NCBI GenBank assembly: GCA_018401565.1
Contig: JAGYKS010000021.1
Coordinates: 145,456-209,455, forward strand
Direction of reading: 5' to 3'
Length of the DNA: 64,000 nucleotides
DNA from: Acidimicrobiales bacterium
GTDB lineage: Bacteria > Actinomycetota > Acidimicrobiia > Acidimicrobiales > Acidimicrobilacustridaceae
In this document: positions 1-8,725 of the stretch, piece by piece
How positions within the stretch are numbered: the first letter of the stretch is position 1
How the letters are laid out: the number at the start of each line of letters is the position of its first letter
Made by a program: the position numbers and the translations under genes
The notes under the pieces: generated by a model
What the model was told of the DNA's origin: nothing
The model's input: the letters and a program-made list of their open reading frames with translations, nothing else
Databases searched by the model: none

Positions 1-326
1 GGGGTGGCCGAACCGGCGATGGCAGCGAAAATCATCATGTGGTCGGCGGGCTGTGACCAGCGGAACTGACCCTCGGTGCGGGTCAGGCGGTGGTACCCCG
101 CAGAGGTGGCCAGCATGGCGCTCAGCCCCACGCCATAGGCCGCCACCGCGCTGCGGTGGGTGCGACGACGCGCCGTGAGTCCTGCGGTTGCCAACAGCGC
201 CACAGGCAACGCCATGGCATGCAACCAGCCCCTCAGCCGGGGACGCTCCGCCCACTGCGCCTCCCACGGGCTGAGTGCGGCCACCGCACCGACCTTTGAT
301 TTCAGCGACCGACCACGCTTGGTCAT
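1..326 (-). CDS. Hemolysin III / PAQR-type membrane protein, N-terminal part
   Basis: The reading frame starts at an ATG at 326 and leaves the window at position 1, so only about 108 residues are visible. They fit the hemolysin III (TrhA/YqfA, PAQR superfamily) pattern: an RLRGWLHAMALPVALL first membrane segment, a basic loop, a second hydrophobic segment ending in SAGYHRL, then a DHMMIF segment leading to AGSATP. The SxxxH and DHxMIF motifs carry the family's conserved polar residues. Members are multi-pass membrane proteins linked to membrane-fluidity homeostasis in bacteria; despite the name, haemolysis is not the established role. The gene is divergent from the acetyltransferase at 476, leaving about 150 bases that must hold both promoters. 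Confidence is limited by the truncation. Confidence 0.72.
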   Translation of the reverse strand, partial: MTKRGRSLKSKVGAVAALSPWEAQWAERPRLRGWLHAMALPVALLATAGLTARRRTHRSAVAAYGVGLSAMLATSAGYHRLTRTEGQFRWSQPADHMMIFAAIAGSAT

Positions 327-475
327 GACACACCTCAGATACGACACGGCCGGCATACGACCCACCCCGGACCGACGGTCCAGATGCCACGACGGTATCG
401 GCCCCCGGCGTCAGTGCGGTGTGGGGTCAACGCCCCCGGTAGCGTCCATGGGCACACCACACAAAGGAGCCCGGC

Positions 476-1093
476 GTGGACAACGAGCACATCCGGCGTG
501 CCACCCGCAACGACCTGACCGCCGCTGGGCAGTCACTGGCAGCCGCCTTTGACGACGACCCCGTGTGGCGGTGGTTGGTGGACGACCGGGGGTCGTTCGC
601 CCGGCGCGCCAGCCAACTCATGCGGTCCATCGCTGCCATGCACCTTGGCACTGACAGCGTGTGGATCAGTCCCGGGGCTGCCGCCGTGGGGATCTGGGCC
701 CCGCCCGGTCGTTTCCGCACCACCACACGGCAGTTGCTGACCGTGGCCCACCGCTTCGTTCCGGCGGCTGGAATCAGCGGCATGAAGCGCTTCGCGTCCC
801 TGTCTGCCCTTGACGACCTGCACCCCTCCGAACCGCATTGGTATCTGGCCGTGTTGGGGACCAACCCCACCCACCAGGGCCGTGGCCTCGGAGGTGCCGT
901 CATGGCGCCGGCAATGGCCCGGGCCGACGCCGAAGGACTGGGCTGCTATCTGGAGTCGTCCAAGGAGGGCAACATTCCCTTCTACCGGCGCCACGGCTTT
1001 GAGGTCACCGGGACCTACGACATCGACGGCGGGAAAGGCCCCCGACTGTGGCTGATGTGGCGGGATCCGCAACCACCCGCCCCGACGCGCTGA
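476..1093 (+). CDS. GNAT family N-acetyltransferase
   Basis: A 205-residue protein that begins at a GTG preceded by AAAGGAG about 7 bases upstream, which decides the start. The GNAT fold is supported by the acetyl-CoA-binding motif A near residues 128-137 (GTNPTHQGRGLGG, matching QxxGxG) and by the later HGFEVTG strand typical of motif B. The middle contains a WYLAVLGTNP strand that leads into motif A, as in the family. Members transfer the acetyl group of acetyl-CoA to an amine; the substrate cannot be read from this sequence. It stands alone, divergent from the hemolysin-III-type gene and convergent with the SDR at 1141. Confidence 0.85.
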   Translation: MDNEHIRRATRNDLTAAGQSLAAAFDDDPVWRWLVDDRGSFARRASQLMRSIAAMHLGTDSVWISPGAAAVGIWAPPGRFRTTTRQLLTVAHRFVPAAGISGMKRFASLSALDDLHPSEPHWYLAVLGTNPTHQGRGLGGAVMAPAMARADAEGLGCYLESSKEGNIPFYRRHGFEVTGTYDIDGGKGPRLWLMWRDPQPPAPTR

Positions 1094-1102
1094 AAGCCGC
1101 GG

Positions 1103-1147
1103 GCCTGCGGTCAGGCTGCCTGCGGTCAGGCTGCCTGCGGTCAGTCT
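1103..1147. repeat. 15-bp tandem repeat, 3 copies
   Basis: Three head-to-tail copies of gcctgcggtcaggct (the third has one change) lie between the acetyltransferase stop and the end of the SDR. The SDR stop codon falls inside the third copy, so the repeat fills the convergent junction. Confidence 0.9.
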
Positions 1148-1929
1148 GGGGGTGTCGCACGGGCGGCTGCCTTGCGCTGACCGGCGCCCAGACGCCGCAA
1201 CACGGCGGCACTGACCGCCGGCATGCCACCGGAAAGGATCGCTCCCAGCCGAAGTTCGGCCGGAGCCACAAAGATCTCCGCCGGCCCACCCTCAATGGCC
1301 CGACACACCGCCGCCGCCACATCTGCGGGCGAACGGGTCCGCACCCCGGGAGGAAGCTCGGTGCCGGCATTCACGAACATGCCGGCGTCGCGGATGAAAC
1401 CGGGCAGCACATGGGTGACGGCCACCGGCGTGCCGTGCAGGTCCTGACGCAGCGACAGGGCGAAGCCCCGCAGCCCGAACTTGGTGGCGTTGTACATCCT
1501 GGATTCCGGTGTGGTGCCCACCCCGGCCACCGACCCAATGAGCACCACCGACCCCGGCGTCGCCGTTACCAGGTGGTGCTGCACGAACGGCATGGTCAAC
1601 TGGATGGGGGCCCGCAGGTTGGTGTCGATGACGGCGTCGATCTCACCGGAGGTCACATCGGACACCGCAGCGTCGGTGCCCACCCCGGCATTGAGCACCA
1701 GAGCGTCCAGCGTGCGCACCACCGAGGCCAGGTACTCCACCTGACTGCGGTCACAGAGGTCGGCCACCACCACCTGCGCCCCGACTTCGGCGGCCAGGGC
1801 CTCAAGTGCAGCCCGGTTGCGACCCGACACGACCAACTCGGCGCCGCGGCCAGCAAGGGTTCGCACCATGGCCGCACCCAGTCCCCCTGCCGCTCCGGTG
1901 ACGGCGATCCGGGCTCCAGCGATGTCCAC
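1141..1929 (-). CDS. SDR family NAD(P)-dependent oxidoreductase
   Basis: A 262-residue classical short-chain dehydrogenase. The start is taken as the GTG at 1929 because GGAGGAG sits five bases upstream, although the frame stays open to 2028. Residues 8-15 (TGAAGGLG) are the TGxxxGxG cofactor loop, LNAG matches NNAG, and the catalytic triad is SVAG (Ser) followed by YNATK (Tyr and Lys). A C-terminal basic tail follows the Rossmann fold. The substrate is unknown. The neighbour at 2072 is divergent, so the two starts share about 140 bases. The gene ends inside a 15-bp tandem repeat. Confidence 0.88.
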   Translation of the reverse strand: MDIAGARIAVTGAAGGLGAAMVRTLAGRGAELVVSGRNRAALEALAAEVGAQVVVADLCDRSQVEYLASVVRTLDALVLNAGVGTDAAVSDVTSGEIDAVIDTNLRAPIQLTMPFVQHHLVTATPGSVVLIGSVAGVGTTPESRMYNATKFGLRGFALSLRQDLHGTPVAVTHVLPGFIRDAGMFVNAGTELPPGVRTRSPADVAAAVCRAIEGGPAEIFVAPAELRLGAILSGGMPAVSAAVLRRLGAGQRKAAARATPPD

Positions 1930-2071
1930 GACGGCTCCTCCACACGGTCGACCCCAGCGTCGGGATCGGGCGCACCGGGAGTGTAGATCGCACCGCTGGC
2001 GCTCCAGCGTTGGGCCCACAGGTCGCAACGACTAGAACACTGTGGTTCCACACGTTGCCACTGGGGGCCCC

Positions 2072-3112
2072 ATGAACGTCGACATCGCACTTGCCATGAC
2101 CGGGCCGCTGGGTGCCGGCCCCCGGGCAGCCGAACTGGCCGAGCTGGGCGCCGACGGCCTGTTCACGTTCGAAAACGCCCACGACGTGTTCTTTCCCCTG
2201 GTGCTTGCGTCGGCGACCACCGACGTGGACCTGATGACCAACGTGGCCATGGCGCTGCCCAGAAGCCCGTTGCACCTCGCGTACGCCGCCAATGACCTGC
2301 AGCTGCTCAGTGGCGGTCGGTTCCGGCTCGGCATCGGTTCCCAGATCCGGCCCCACATCCAGCGTCGGTATGGGGCCGTGTGGGAAAAGCCGGTGGCCCA
2401 GATGCGCGAGTCGGTCGAGGCCACCAAGGCCATCCTGACCCACTTCGCCGGTGACGGCCCGTTCAACTTCGAGGGCCGGTGGACCACCCACACGCTCATG
2501 ACCCCCAACTTCAATCCCGGCCCAAACCCGCACGGGCCGCCACCGGTTCTGGTCGGTGCGTTGGGACCCAAGATGACCCAGATGGCCGCTGAGGTGGCCG
2601 ACGGCGTGCTGATCATGCCGTTCAACTCGCGTCGCCACGTCGCCGAGCGCACACTGCCGGCCATCGAGGCCGGCCTGACGGCGTCGGGACGCACCGGCGA
2701 CGACCTCGAAATCGTGGTGGAGGTGATCTGCGCCACCGGACGCAACGATGCCGAGATCGCCAGCGCCATCGAAGGCGTGACCTACCTGCTGGCTTTCTAC
2801 GGCTCCACCCCGTCGTATCGACCGGTGCTCGACGTCGAGGGATGGGGCGAGCTGCAACCGCAACTCAACACCCTGTCCAAGCAGGGCGACTGGGCCGCCA
2901 TGGCCGCCGCCGTTCCCGACGACATGTTGCGAACCATCGCCGCGGTGGGCACACCCGACGAGGTGGGCGCCGAGGTGGTGGCCCGGTACGGACACATCGC
3001 CCACCGGGTTTGCCTGTATTTCCCGAGCACCGACGTGGCCGACGAGACCGTGGCAGCGGTGATCGACGCCGTGCACAGGGCCGCAGGTTCTCAGGGCCCG
3101 GTACCTCGCTGA
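2072..3112 (+). CDS. F420-type LLM class oxidoreductase (MSMEG_2256-like)
   Basis: A 346-residue luciferase-like monooxygenase-fold protein. The N-terminus (MNVDIALAM) and the LLSGGRFRLGIGSQ segment, the family's GRxxLGxGxG-like loop at the cofactor site, point to the subfamily called MSMEG_2256 (TIGR03617). Such enzymes usually use the deazaflavin F420 rather than FMN, but cofactor choice is inferred, not visible. The ATG at 2072 was preferred to the upstream GTG at 2042 because homologues begin there; the Shine-Dalgarno is weak (GGGGG). It is convergent with the LOG gene, with a small dyad between them. Confidence 0.82.
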   Translation: MNVDIALAMTGPLGAGPRAAELAELGADGLFTFENAHDVFFPLVLASATTDVDLMTNVAMALPRSPLHLAYAANDLQLLSGGRFRLGIGSQIRPHIQRRYGAVWEKPVAQMRESVEATKAILTHFAGDGPFNFEGRWTTHTLMTPNFNPGPNPHGPPPVLVGALGPKMTQMAAEVADGVLIMPFNSRRHVAERTLPAIEAGLTASGRTGDDLEIVVEVICATGRNDAEIASAIEGVTYLLAFYGSTPSYRPVLDVEGWGELQPQLNTLSKQGDWAAMAAAVPDDMLRTIAAVGTPDEVGAEVVARYGHIAHRVCLYFPSTDVADETVAAVIDAVHRAAGSQGPVPR

Positions 3113-3143
3113 CGACGGTGACCCCCGCCCCCGCCATCAGGCC

Positions 3144-3158
3144 CGCTGGCAACCAGCG
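3144..3158. terminator. Candidate bidirectional hairpin
   Basis: CGCTGG-CAA-CCAGCG forms a perfect 6-bp stem with a 3-base loop, midway between two convergent genes (stops at 3112 and 3174). There is no T-run on either side, so it is only a weak intrinsic terminator candidate. Confidence 0.35.
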
Positions 3159-3173
3159 CGGCGGTGGGTGGCG

Positions 3174-3926
3174 TCAGGGACGACCGAGCCGTTCCAACAG
3201 GTAGGTCATGGCCGCAGGTGCGTCCGCTGCGATGTGGATGATGGAAGCATCGCTGGGCCGGATGGCGCCACTGGCAACCATCACCTCATCAACGGTGTGG
3301 CGAATGGCCGACCAGTACTGCTCGCCGATCCCCACCACCGGACGCGACGACAGCTTCCCGGTCTGGATGAGGGTGGCCACTTCGAACACCTCGTCCACGG
3401 TGCCAAAGCCACCGGGGAGGAACACGAACGCCCTGGAGTACTCCACCATCATGAGCTTGCGAACGAAGAAGTACTCAAAGTTCAGGCGCACGTCGAGATG
3501 GTTGTTGCGCGGTTGGGTGTGACTCACCTTGATGGCACAACCCACCGAGCGGGCTCCGGCGTCGCGGGCGCCACGGCTGGCAGCCTCCATCACCCCGGGA
3601 CCCCCACCGGTCACCACGTCGTAGCCTGCCGCCCCCAACAGCCGGCCCACCTCGTAGGCAACGGCGTAGTCGGGATGGTGTTCGTCAATGCGCGACGAGC
3701 CGAACACCGTGACCGACGGTCCGAGCTTGCGAAGCGACCAGAAACCCGACACCAGCTCGCCCCACATGCGCACCGACCGCACCAGGTTGGTGGCAAACCC
3801 GCGCCATCCGCTCGACACTGGGCGTTCGCCTCCACCGGAACCGACCGACGCCCGATCTGGTCCAGGCCGTCCCGGCTCTGGTTGCGGACGCATCGACATG
3901 CCCCCACCGTACTTCCCGGCACGCAT
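3174..3926 (-). CDS. LOG family / TIGR00730 Rossmann-fold protein
   Basis: A 250-residue protein carrying both signature motifs of the LOG family: GGGPGVMEAA near the middle and PGGFGTVDE about 60 residues later (consensus PGGxGTxxE). Plant LOG proteins are cytokinin riboside 5'-monophosphate phosphoribohydrolases, and bacterial members hydrolyse nucleoside 5'-monophosphates. The ATG at 3926 shares its A with the TGA of the upstream glycosyltransferase gene (TGATG), which favours this start and suggests translational coupling. The first 40 residues are Gly/Pro/Arg-rich and probably disordered. A role linked to the glycosyltransferase is not evident. Confidence 0.85.
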   Translation of the reverse strand: MRAGKYGGGMSMRPQPEPGRPGPDRASVGSGGGERPVSSGWRGFATNLVRSVRMWGELVSGFWSLRKLGPSVTVFGSSRIDEHHPDYAVAYEVGRLLGAAGYDVVTGGGPGVMEAASRGARDAGARSVGCAIKVSHTQPRNNHLDVRLNFEYFFVRKLMMVEYSRAFVFLPGGFGTVDEVFEVATLIQTGKLSSRPVVGIGEQYWSAIRHTVDEVMVASGAIRPSDASIIHIAADAPAAMTYLLERLGRP

Positions 3927-6319
3927 CACCAACCCCCACCACGGCCCCGAACACCGACCACGCCGCGATAGAGCATCTCCATGGCGGTGGTCTGTCCCCT
4001 GAGGTCGAACAACTCCTGCTGCACGGTGAACTGGGCGTCGGCCAACTTCTGCCGGGCGCTGACGTCAGGTCCCAGCCGGTCCAGCTGTGTGGCCGCCCCG
4101 GCGGCGTCACCGGGCTGGAACAGGGCTGCGCCGTCCACCGCGCCCAACGTCTCGAGGTGACCTCCACCGGCGGCAGCCACCACCGGCAACCCCGCCGCCA
4201 TGGCCTCGACCACCGACAGCCCGAACGGCTCAGCTGGGGCCGGGGCCAACAACAACGCCGCCCGTTGCACGAAGGGCGTGACGTTGTCGACATGCCCGTG
4301 GAACTCAACTGAGTCGCTGATGCCGAGCCGTTGTGCCATGTCGGCGAGGTCGTCGAGCAGGCTTCCGCCTCCCACCACGTCGAGCACCCAGTTGCTGTCA
4401 CGCAACCCCGAGGCCGCCCACGCCAGAAGGGCAACGTCGGTGGACTTGACGGGTTCAAGGCGCTGGAGCACCAGCACCCTGTTCGACCGTTGCGCGGCCG
4501 GCGCCCGGTGGGTTGGCGCCACCACTCCGGGGTGGATCACCTCGGCCCCGTCAGCAATCCCGCCGGCCACAGCGGGAGTGACCGCCACAGCGTGGCTGAC
4601 CGCCACCTGCTGACGCACGCGCCCGTCCACCCAGCGCTGCGCTGCGGCGCGCACGGGCCCGTTCGCCAGACCGTCGGGTGGACGGTTGCGCAGTCGGGCG
4701 ATGCGGTGACCTTGCCCGTCGTCACTCGACCAGCGTTGTGACGCGAAGTGCCGGGTCACGACCAGCGGCGTTGAACGACCCACCAGCCCGAGTGCGGCGG
4801 CCACCAGCGAGCCCGTGGTGTGGGCGTGCACGACGTCGGTGTGGCGGATGCGGGCCACCGCCCACGCAGCACGACGCCAGTTGGCTGCCGCCACCAGTTC
4901 AACGCCCGCATCGGCGAGGCCCGACGCCAACCCGGTCGCCATCACCTCGGGCCGCAGGCACACGATGCGAACCCTGTGCCCGTCGGCGACCATCGCCGCC
5001 GCAACGGAGGTGACGTGTCGCTCGATGCCGGCGAACCGGTTGGTCAGCACCACGTGGGTGATGTCGAGCCGTGCGCCGGCAGCGACGGCACGGTCTGACA
5101 GTGACCGCACCTGCTGGGCGAACACCGTGGGGTGGTGCTGGGCCTCGAACACCGCCCGACCACGGGCTCCCACGGCGGCAGCGGCGTCACGATCGCCAAG
5201 AAGCGACACCACGGCCGCAGCGAACGCTGCGGGGTCATCGGCCAGCAACAGGTCCCGGCCCGGCACCACGTCGAGCCCGCTGGCGCCCGCTGAGGTCGAC
5301 ACCACCGGCAATCCCCACGCCAACGCCTCAACGATCTTCACCCTGGTGCCGGTGCCGGCAAGCACCGGGGCCACCGACACCGTTGCCCGGGTCAGCTCGA
5401 CCGCCAGGTCGGGCACCTCCCCCATCAACTCCACACCGTCACCGTCTGAGCCGGGTGGCGGCCCGGCGTCGGCACCCGCCCCGATCAGGGCGAACGTGGC
5501 CGACGGGACGGCGGCGCGAACCCGGGGCCAGACCTCGCCGAGGAACCACGCTGCTGCCTCGGCGTTGGGCCGGTAGGCAAGGTTTCCCACCATGACCACC
5601 CGAGGGTCACGCCTGGCGTCGGAGTTGCGGGGGGCCGTGGGACCGCCACCACCAACGCCACGGGGATCGACGGCGGTGTTGACCAGCACGGCCAGATGGG
5701 CCGATGAAGCGACGGTGGCCAGGTGGACCAGCTCGTGAGGGGAGCTCACCGCCGCCACCGGCACGGCGCCCAGCACCCTGCGACGAAGTCGACCCACGGC
5801 GTTGCGATGCAGGCGCCGACCGACGGCCAGCACCCCCGGACCCTTGACGTCGAGCTGTTCTTTGAGGTCGTCCACGTCAACCACCGTGCAACGGTGGCCG
5901 GGCACCGCACCCGCCATGTAGGGGTACACATGAAACACCCACAGCAGGTCGGCAGCACCCACCAGCGCCCGCAGCTGCGACGGCATCTTGCGCCCCGACC
6001 CCATCGAATGGGCTGACACGCTGCGCAACCACAGCCGAACTGCCCGAACGCTGGGGTTTCGAGGTGTTGACGGCGCCGGCACCACCTCAAGGTGGACCCC
6101 GCGGTCAGCACACCACGATGCGCACCGGCCGACGACCCCGGGTTCCAGCTCATCGCTGCCGGTGACGAGTGCCACGGTGACGGCGTAGTCCTGCGACAAG
6201 GCCTGCACCGTGGCCGCGATCCGAACCGCCGAGCCCGATCGGTGCCCTCCGGGTGCAATCATCGTGATCACCACACACGATCGACGCCGCCGGCCCACGG
6301 AGCTGTTGTCGGTGGACAC
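3926..6319 (-). CDS. Two fused GT4-type glycosyltransferase modules
   Basis: A 797-residue protein that reads as two complete GT-B glycosyltransferases in one frame. Module 1 (about residues 15-390) contains the donor-site segment EALAWGLPVVST and a C-terminal GRDLLLADDP stretch. Module 2 (about 400-797) restarts with an acceptor-domain segment, DITHVVLTNRFAGIERH, and has its own nucleotide-sugar site, FGLSVVEAMAAGLPVVA, matching the ExGxxxxE-type pattern of GT4. No transmembrane segment is obvious, so it probably acts at the cytoplasmic face on a lipid-linked or peripheral acceptor. The start is a GTG at 6319 after a G-rich stretch. It is coupled to the downstream LOG gene. The sugars and acceptor are unknown. 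Confidence 0.85.
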   Translation of the reverse strand: MSTDNSSVGRRRRSCVVITMIAPGGHRSGSAVRIAATVQALSQDYAVTVALVTGSDELEPGVVGRCASWCADRGVHLEVVPAPSTPRNPSVRAVRLWLRSVSAHSMGSGRKMPSQLRALVGAADLLWVFHVYPYMAGAVPGHRCTVVDVDDLKEQLDVKGPGVLAVGRRLHRNAVGRLRRRVLGAVPVAAVSSPHELVHLATVASSAHLAVLVNTAVDPRGVGGGGPTAPRNSDARRDPRVVMVGNLAYRPNAEAAAWFLGEVWPRVRAAVPSATFALIGAGADAGPPPGSDGDGVELMGEVPDLAVELTRATVSVAPVLAGTGTRVKIVEALAWGLPVVSTSAGASGLDVVPGRDLLLADDPAAFAAAVVSLLGDRDAAAAVGARGRAVFEAQHHPTVFAQQVRSLSDRAVAAGARLDITHVVLTNRFAGIERHVTSVAAAMVADGHRVRIVCLRPEVMATGLASGLADAGVELVAAANWRRAAWAVARIRHTDVVHAHTTGSLVAAALGLVGRSTPLVVTRHFASQRWSSDDGQGHRIARLRNRPPDGLANGPVRAAAQRWVDGRVRQQVAVSHAVAVTPAVAGGIADGAEVIHPGVVAPTHRAPAAQRSNRVLVLQRLEPVKSTDVALLAWAASGLRDSNWVLDVVGGGSLLDDLADMAQRLGISDSVEFHGHVDNVTPFVQRAALLLAPAPAEPFGLSVVEAMAAGLPVVAAAGGGHLETLGAVDGAALFQPGDAAGAATQLDRLGPDVSARQKLADAQFTVQQELFDLRGQTTAMEMLYRGVVGVRGRGGGW

Positions 6320-6698
6320 CCCCGGAGTCTACGACCGGGTGGCACCTGCGCATGGGTCCCCGGTTGGCCCACCACCTGGCGCCAGAACCACCAGGCGGCA
6401 GCACGCACCCAGGCCTCCCACCCAGGACTGCCCCGCCACTCACGACTGCCCCCACCCACGACCACCTCCCACCCACGACTACCCGTGCAGCTAGGGCAGA
6501 AAAATCGCAGATGATAGATTTGCCACTTCATGACCAACGCAGCGATCACCGTCTGGCCAACGCGCCCGGGAACCGTTCCTGCGCCGCTGCCGGGCCGATC
6601 GCTCACGCAGGCCATTCAAGAAGCTTACGCAGGCCACCAACAAGGCTCACGCAGGCCACCAACAGGCTCACGCAGGCCACCAACAGGGTGGTGTCGCC
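6320..6698. other. Intergenic region with an AT-rich patch
   Basis: About 380 bases between two divergent genes. No ORF in it looks genuine. The left part is built from degenerate cccacccacgac-type motifs (about 6411-6485). An AT-richer patch at 6495-6530 stands out from the GC-rich surroundings and is the best place for a promoter reading toward the Rieske gene. The right part holds the 21-bp tandem repeat. Confidence 0.6.
6601..6686. repeat. 21-bp tandem repeat, about 4 copies
   Basis: Units of gctcacgcaggccaccaacag occur at 6645-6665 and 6666-6686, with a near copy at 6623-6644 and a degenerate copy at 6601-6620. The array ends 12 bases before the Rieske start codon, in its 5' leader. Confidence 0.9.
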
Positions 6699-7694
6699 AT
6701 GTTGGTGAGCGAGATCCCGGCACTGCGTGACTTCTGGTATCCGGTGGCCTACGCCGCCGGTGTTACCACGACCCCGGTGGCGTGCCGGGTCCTGTCCACC
6801 GACGTTGTGGTGTGGCGGGCCAGCGACAACGGGCCGGCGCTGGCGGCGCTCGACCAGTGTCCGCACCGGGCCGCTCGCCTGTCGCAGGGGTGGGTTGATG
6901 CCGGATGCCTGGTCTGTCCCTACCACGGGTGGAATTTCGACGATGCCGGTGCCTGCGTTGCCATCCCGGCGCAGGGCCCCGATGCGGCCATTCCACCGAC
7001 GGCACAACTCACCGGCGTGGAAGTGGCTGAACGTTACGGGCTGGTGTGGGTGTGTGTGGGTGACCCATGCGAGCAGATCCCGGTGCTCGACGAGGCCGAG
7101 CCCGACAGTGGCTACACCCTCATCCACGAACTCATGGACATGTGGCCGGCCTCAGCACCCAGGGTCATGGACAACGCCCTCGACGTGAGCCACATCCCGT
7201 GGGTACACCGCAACACCGTCGGCACACCCGATCACCCCGGGGTATCGCCGTTCACTGTGGAGCGTGATGGCCTGCGCCTGCGCTTCACCCTGTCGTACAC
7301 CGCCGCCATGAGCGAACAGCAAAAGGTCAACACCGGCATCACCACCGACACCGCCGAACGAATCACCCACGTGGAACTGGTGTCACCATTCGTCTACCGG
7401 GGGGTGCTCGAGTACCCCGCCAACGGACTGCGCCACGTGCTGTTCAAGACAGCCACACCGGTTGACGACCACACCACGCTGTTTTGCCAGTTCATCGCCC
7501 GGAACGACAATCCACCGCCCGACCGCTGGGAGGCCATCGCCAGCGTGGACCGCAGCGTGCAGGCCGAAGACAAGGCCCTGCTGTCCAATGTCCCGTCGCA
7601 GTTTCCCCTCGACATCACCTCAGAAGTCCACGTCGCCGCCGACCGCATGACTGTCGAATACCGCAGGGTGCTCGCCGAGTTGGCGACACGGTGA
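6699..7694 (+). CDS. Rieske [2Fe-2S] aromatic ring-hydroxylating-type oxygenase
   Basis: A 331-residue oxygenase alpha-subunit-like protein. The Rieske site is clear: C54-P-H56 and, 17 residues on, C73-P-Y-H76-GW, matching CxH...CxxH. The mononuclear iron site follows at DVSH165IPWVH170, two His five residues apart. The length and organisation resemble single-component-type VanA/phenoxybenzoate-dioxygenase-like oxygenases, which need a separate reductase; none lies in the window. The stop overlaps the following GT2 gene by GTGA, so the two are probably co-transcribed. That, and the sulfotransferase/glycosyltransferase context, suggests tailoring of a lipid or glycan rather than catabolism, but this is inference. 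Confidence 0.87.
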   Translation: MLVSEIPALRDFWYPVAYAAGVTTTPVACRVLSTDVVVWRASDNGPALAALDQCPHRAARLSQGWVDAGCLVCPYHGWNFDDAGACVAIPAQGPDAAIPPTAQLTGVEVAERYGLVWVCVGDPCEQIPVLDEAEPDSGYTLIHELMDMWPASAPRVMDNALDVSHIPWVHRNTVGTPDHPGVSPFTVERDGLRLRFTLSYTAAMSEQQKVNTGITTDTAERITHVELVSPFVYRGVLEYPANGLRHVLFKTATPVDDHTTLFCQFIARNDNPPPDRWEAIASVDRSVQAEDKALLSNVPSQFPLDITSEVHVAADRMTVEYRRVLAELATR

Positions 7695-8725
7695 CCCCGG
7701 CGTCACCCGGACCTGGCGGGGTCCGGCTGTCAGTGGTGGTGCCCATCCACGAGTCGGCCGACACCCTCGAGGTGTGCGTCGCAGCCCTGCTGGCCGCCCG
7801 GGGACCCAACGACGAGATCATCATCGCCGACGACGGATCCACCGACGGTGGCTGGGAGGTGCTTCCGGAGTCGATGGTCGAGCAGGTAGCGGTGGTGACC
7901 AGCACCACCAACATCGGGCGCGGTCCGGTGCGCAATCTCGGAGCCGCCACCGCCACCGGCGATGTGTTGGTGTTCGTGGATGCCGACGTGGCCGTGCACG
8001 ACGACGCCCTCGAACTCCTCAGGTCGGCGTTCACCACCGATCCGGGGTGTTCCGCCGTCATTGGCTCGTACGACGACCGGCCTGCCGACCAGGGCCTCGT
8101 GAGCCAGTACCGCAACCTGCTGCACCATCACACCCATCACACCCGTGGCCCTACCGCCACCCACTTCTGGACCGGCCTCGGCGCCGTACGCCGCACCACC
8201 TTCACCGACCTGGGTGGACTCGACGAGCACACCTGGGCCCGCAACATGGAAGACGTCGAATTCGGCCATCGGGTGGTCGATGCCGGCAACACCATCGTGG
8301 TTCTGCCACAGGTACAGGGCACCCATCACAAACGGTTCACGGTGGGTTCGATGGTGCGAACCGACCTGTTCAACCGGGCCATCCCGTGGTCGTCGCTGAT
8401 GCTCGACAGCGGGATGCGAACCGATCCGTTCGTGGCATCGTCCAACCAGACCATCTCGGTCGCCATGGCCGCGCTGTTGGTTGTGAGCGTGCTGGCAACA
8501 CCGTTCAGTGTTGTCGCCGCCTGGGTGGCGTTGGCGGCGGTGGTGACGTTCCTGGCCGTGAATGCCGGCCTTTGGAGGTTTTTCGCCCGCTCCCGGGGGT
8601 TGGGGTTCGCACTGGCCGCCATCCCGTTGCACCTGCTGCATTGCCTGTTGGCCGGGATCGGGTTCGGTGTCGCTGTGGCCCGACGATTTGTGGGGTGGAT
8701 CACCCGCCGACGACAGGGATCCTGA
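7691..8725 (+). CDS. GT2 family glycosyltransferase with C-terminal membrane segments
   Basis: A 344-residue protein whose GTG start overlaps the TGA of the Rieske gene (GTGA), which fixes the start. The GT-A fold is shown by LSVVVPIHES at the N-terminus, IIIADDGSTDGG, and VFVDADV (the DxD metal/nucleotide site), followed by a MEDVEFGHR segment that resembles the ED general-base motif. The last 90 residues contain two or three hydrophobic helices, so the enzyme is probably anchored at the inner membrane face. It is related to polyprenol-type GT2 enzymes; the donor sugar is not predictable. The last 26 bases overlap the convergent gene ending at 8700. Confidence 0.85.
   Translation: MTPASPGPGGVRLSVVVPIHESADTLEVCVAALLAARGPNDEIIIADDGSTDGGWEVLPESMVEQVAVVTSTTNIGRGPVRNLGAATATGDVLVFVDADVAVHDDALELLRSAFTTDPGCSAVIGSYDDRPADQGLVSQYRNLLHHHTHHTRGPTATHFWTGLGAVRRTTFTDLGGLDEHTWARNMEDVEFGHRVVDAGNTIVVLPQVQGTHHKRFTVGSMVRTDLFNRAIPWSSLMLDSGMRTDPFVASSNQTISVAMAALLVVSVLATPFSVVAAWVALAAVVTFLAVNAGLWRFFARSRGLGFALAAIPLHLLHCLLAGIGFGVAVARRFVGWITRRRQGS

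Noticed and set aside
1802..3076. A minus-strand frame of 424 residues opposite the LLM gene
   Set aside because: His/Gly/Arg-rich antisense shadow of a gene with clear LLM motifs on the plus strand.
7484..7690. A longer N-terminus for the GT2 glycosyltransferase starting at 7484
   Set aside because: That stretch overlaps the conserved end of the Rieske gene in another frame. The GTG at 7691 overlaps its stop by GTGA and begins right before the GT-A fold.
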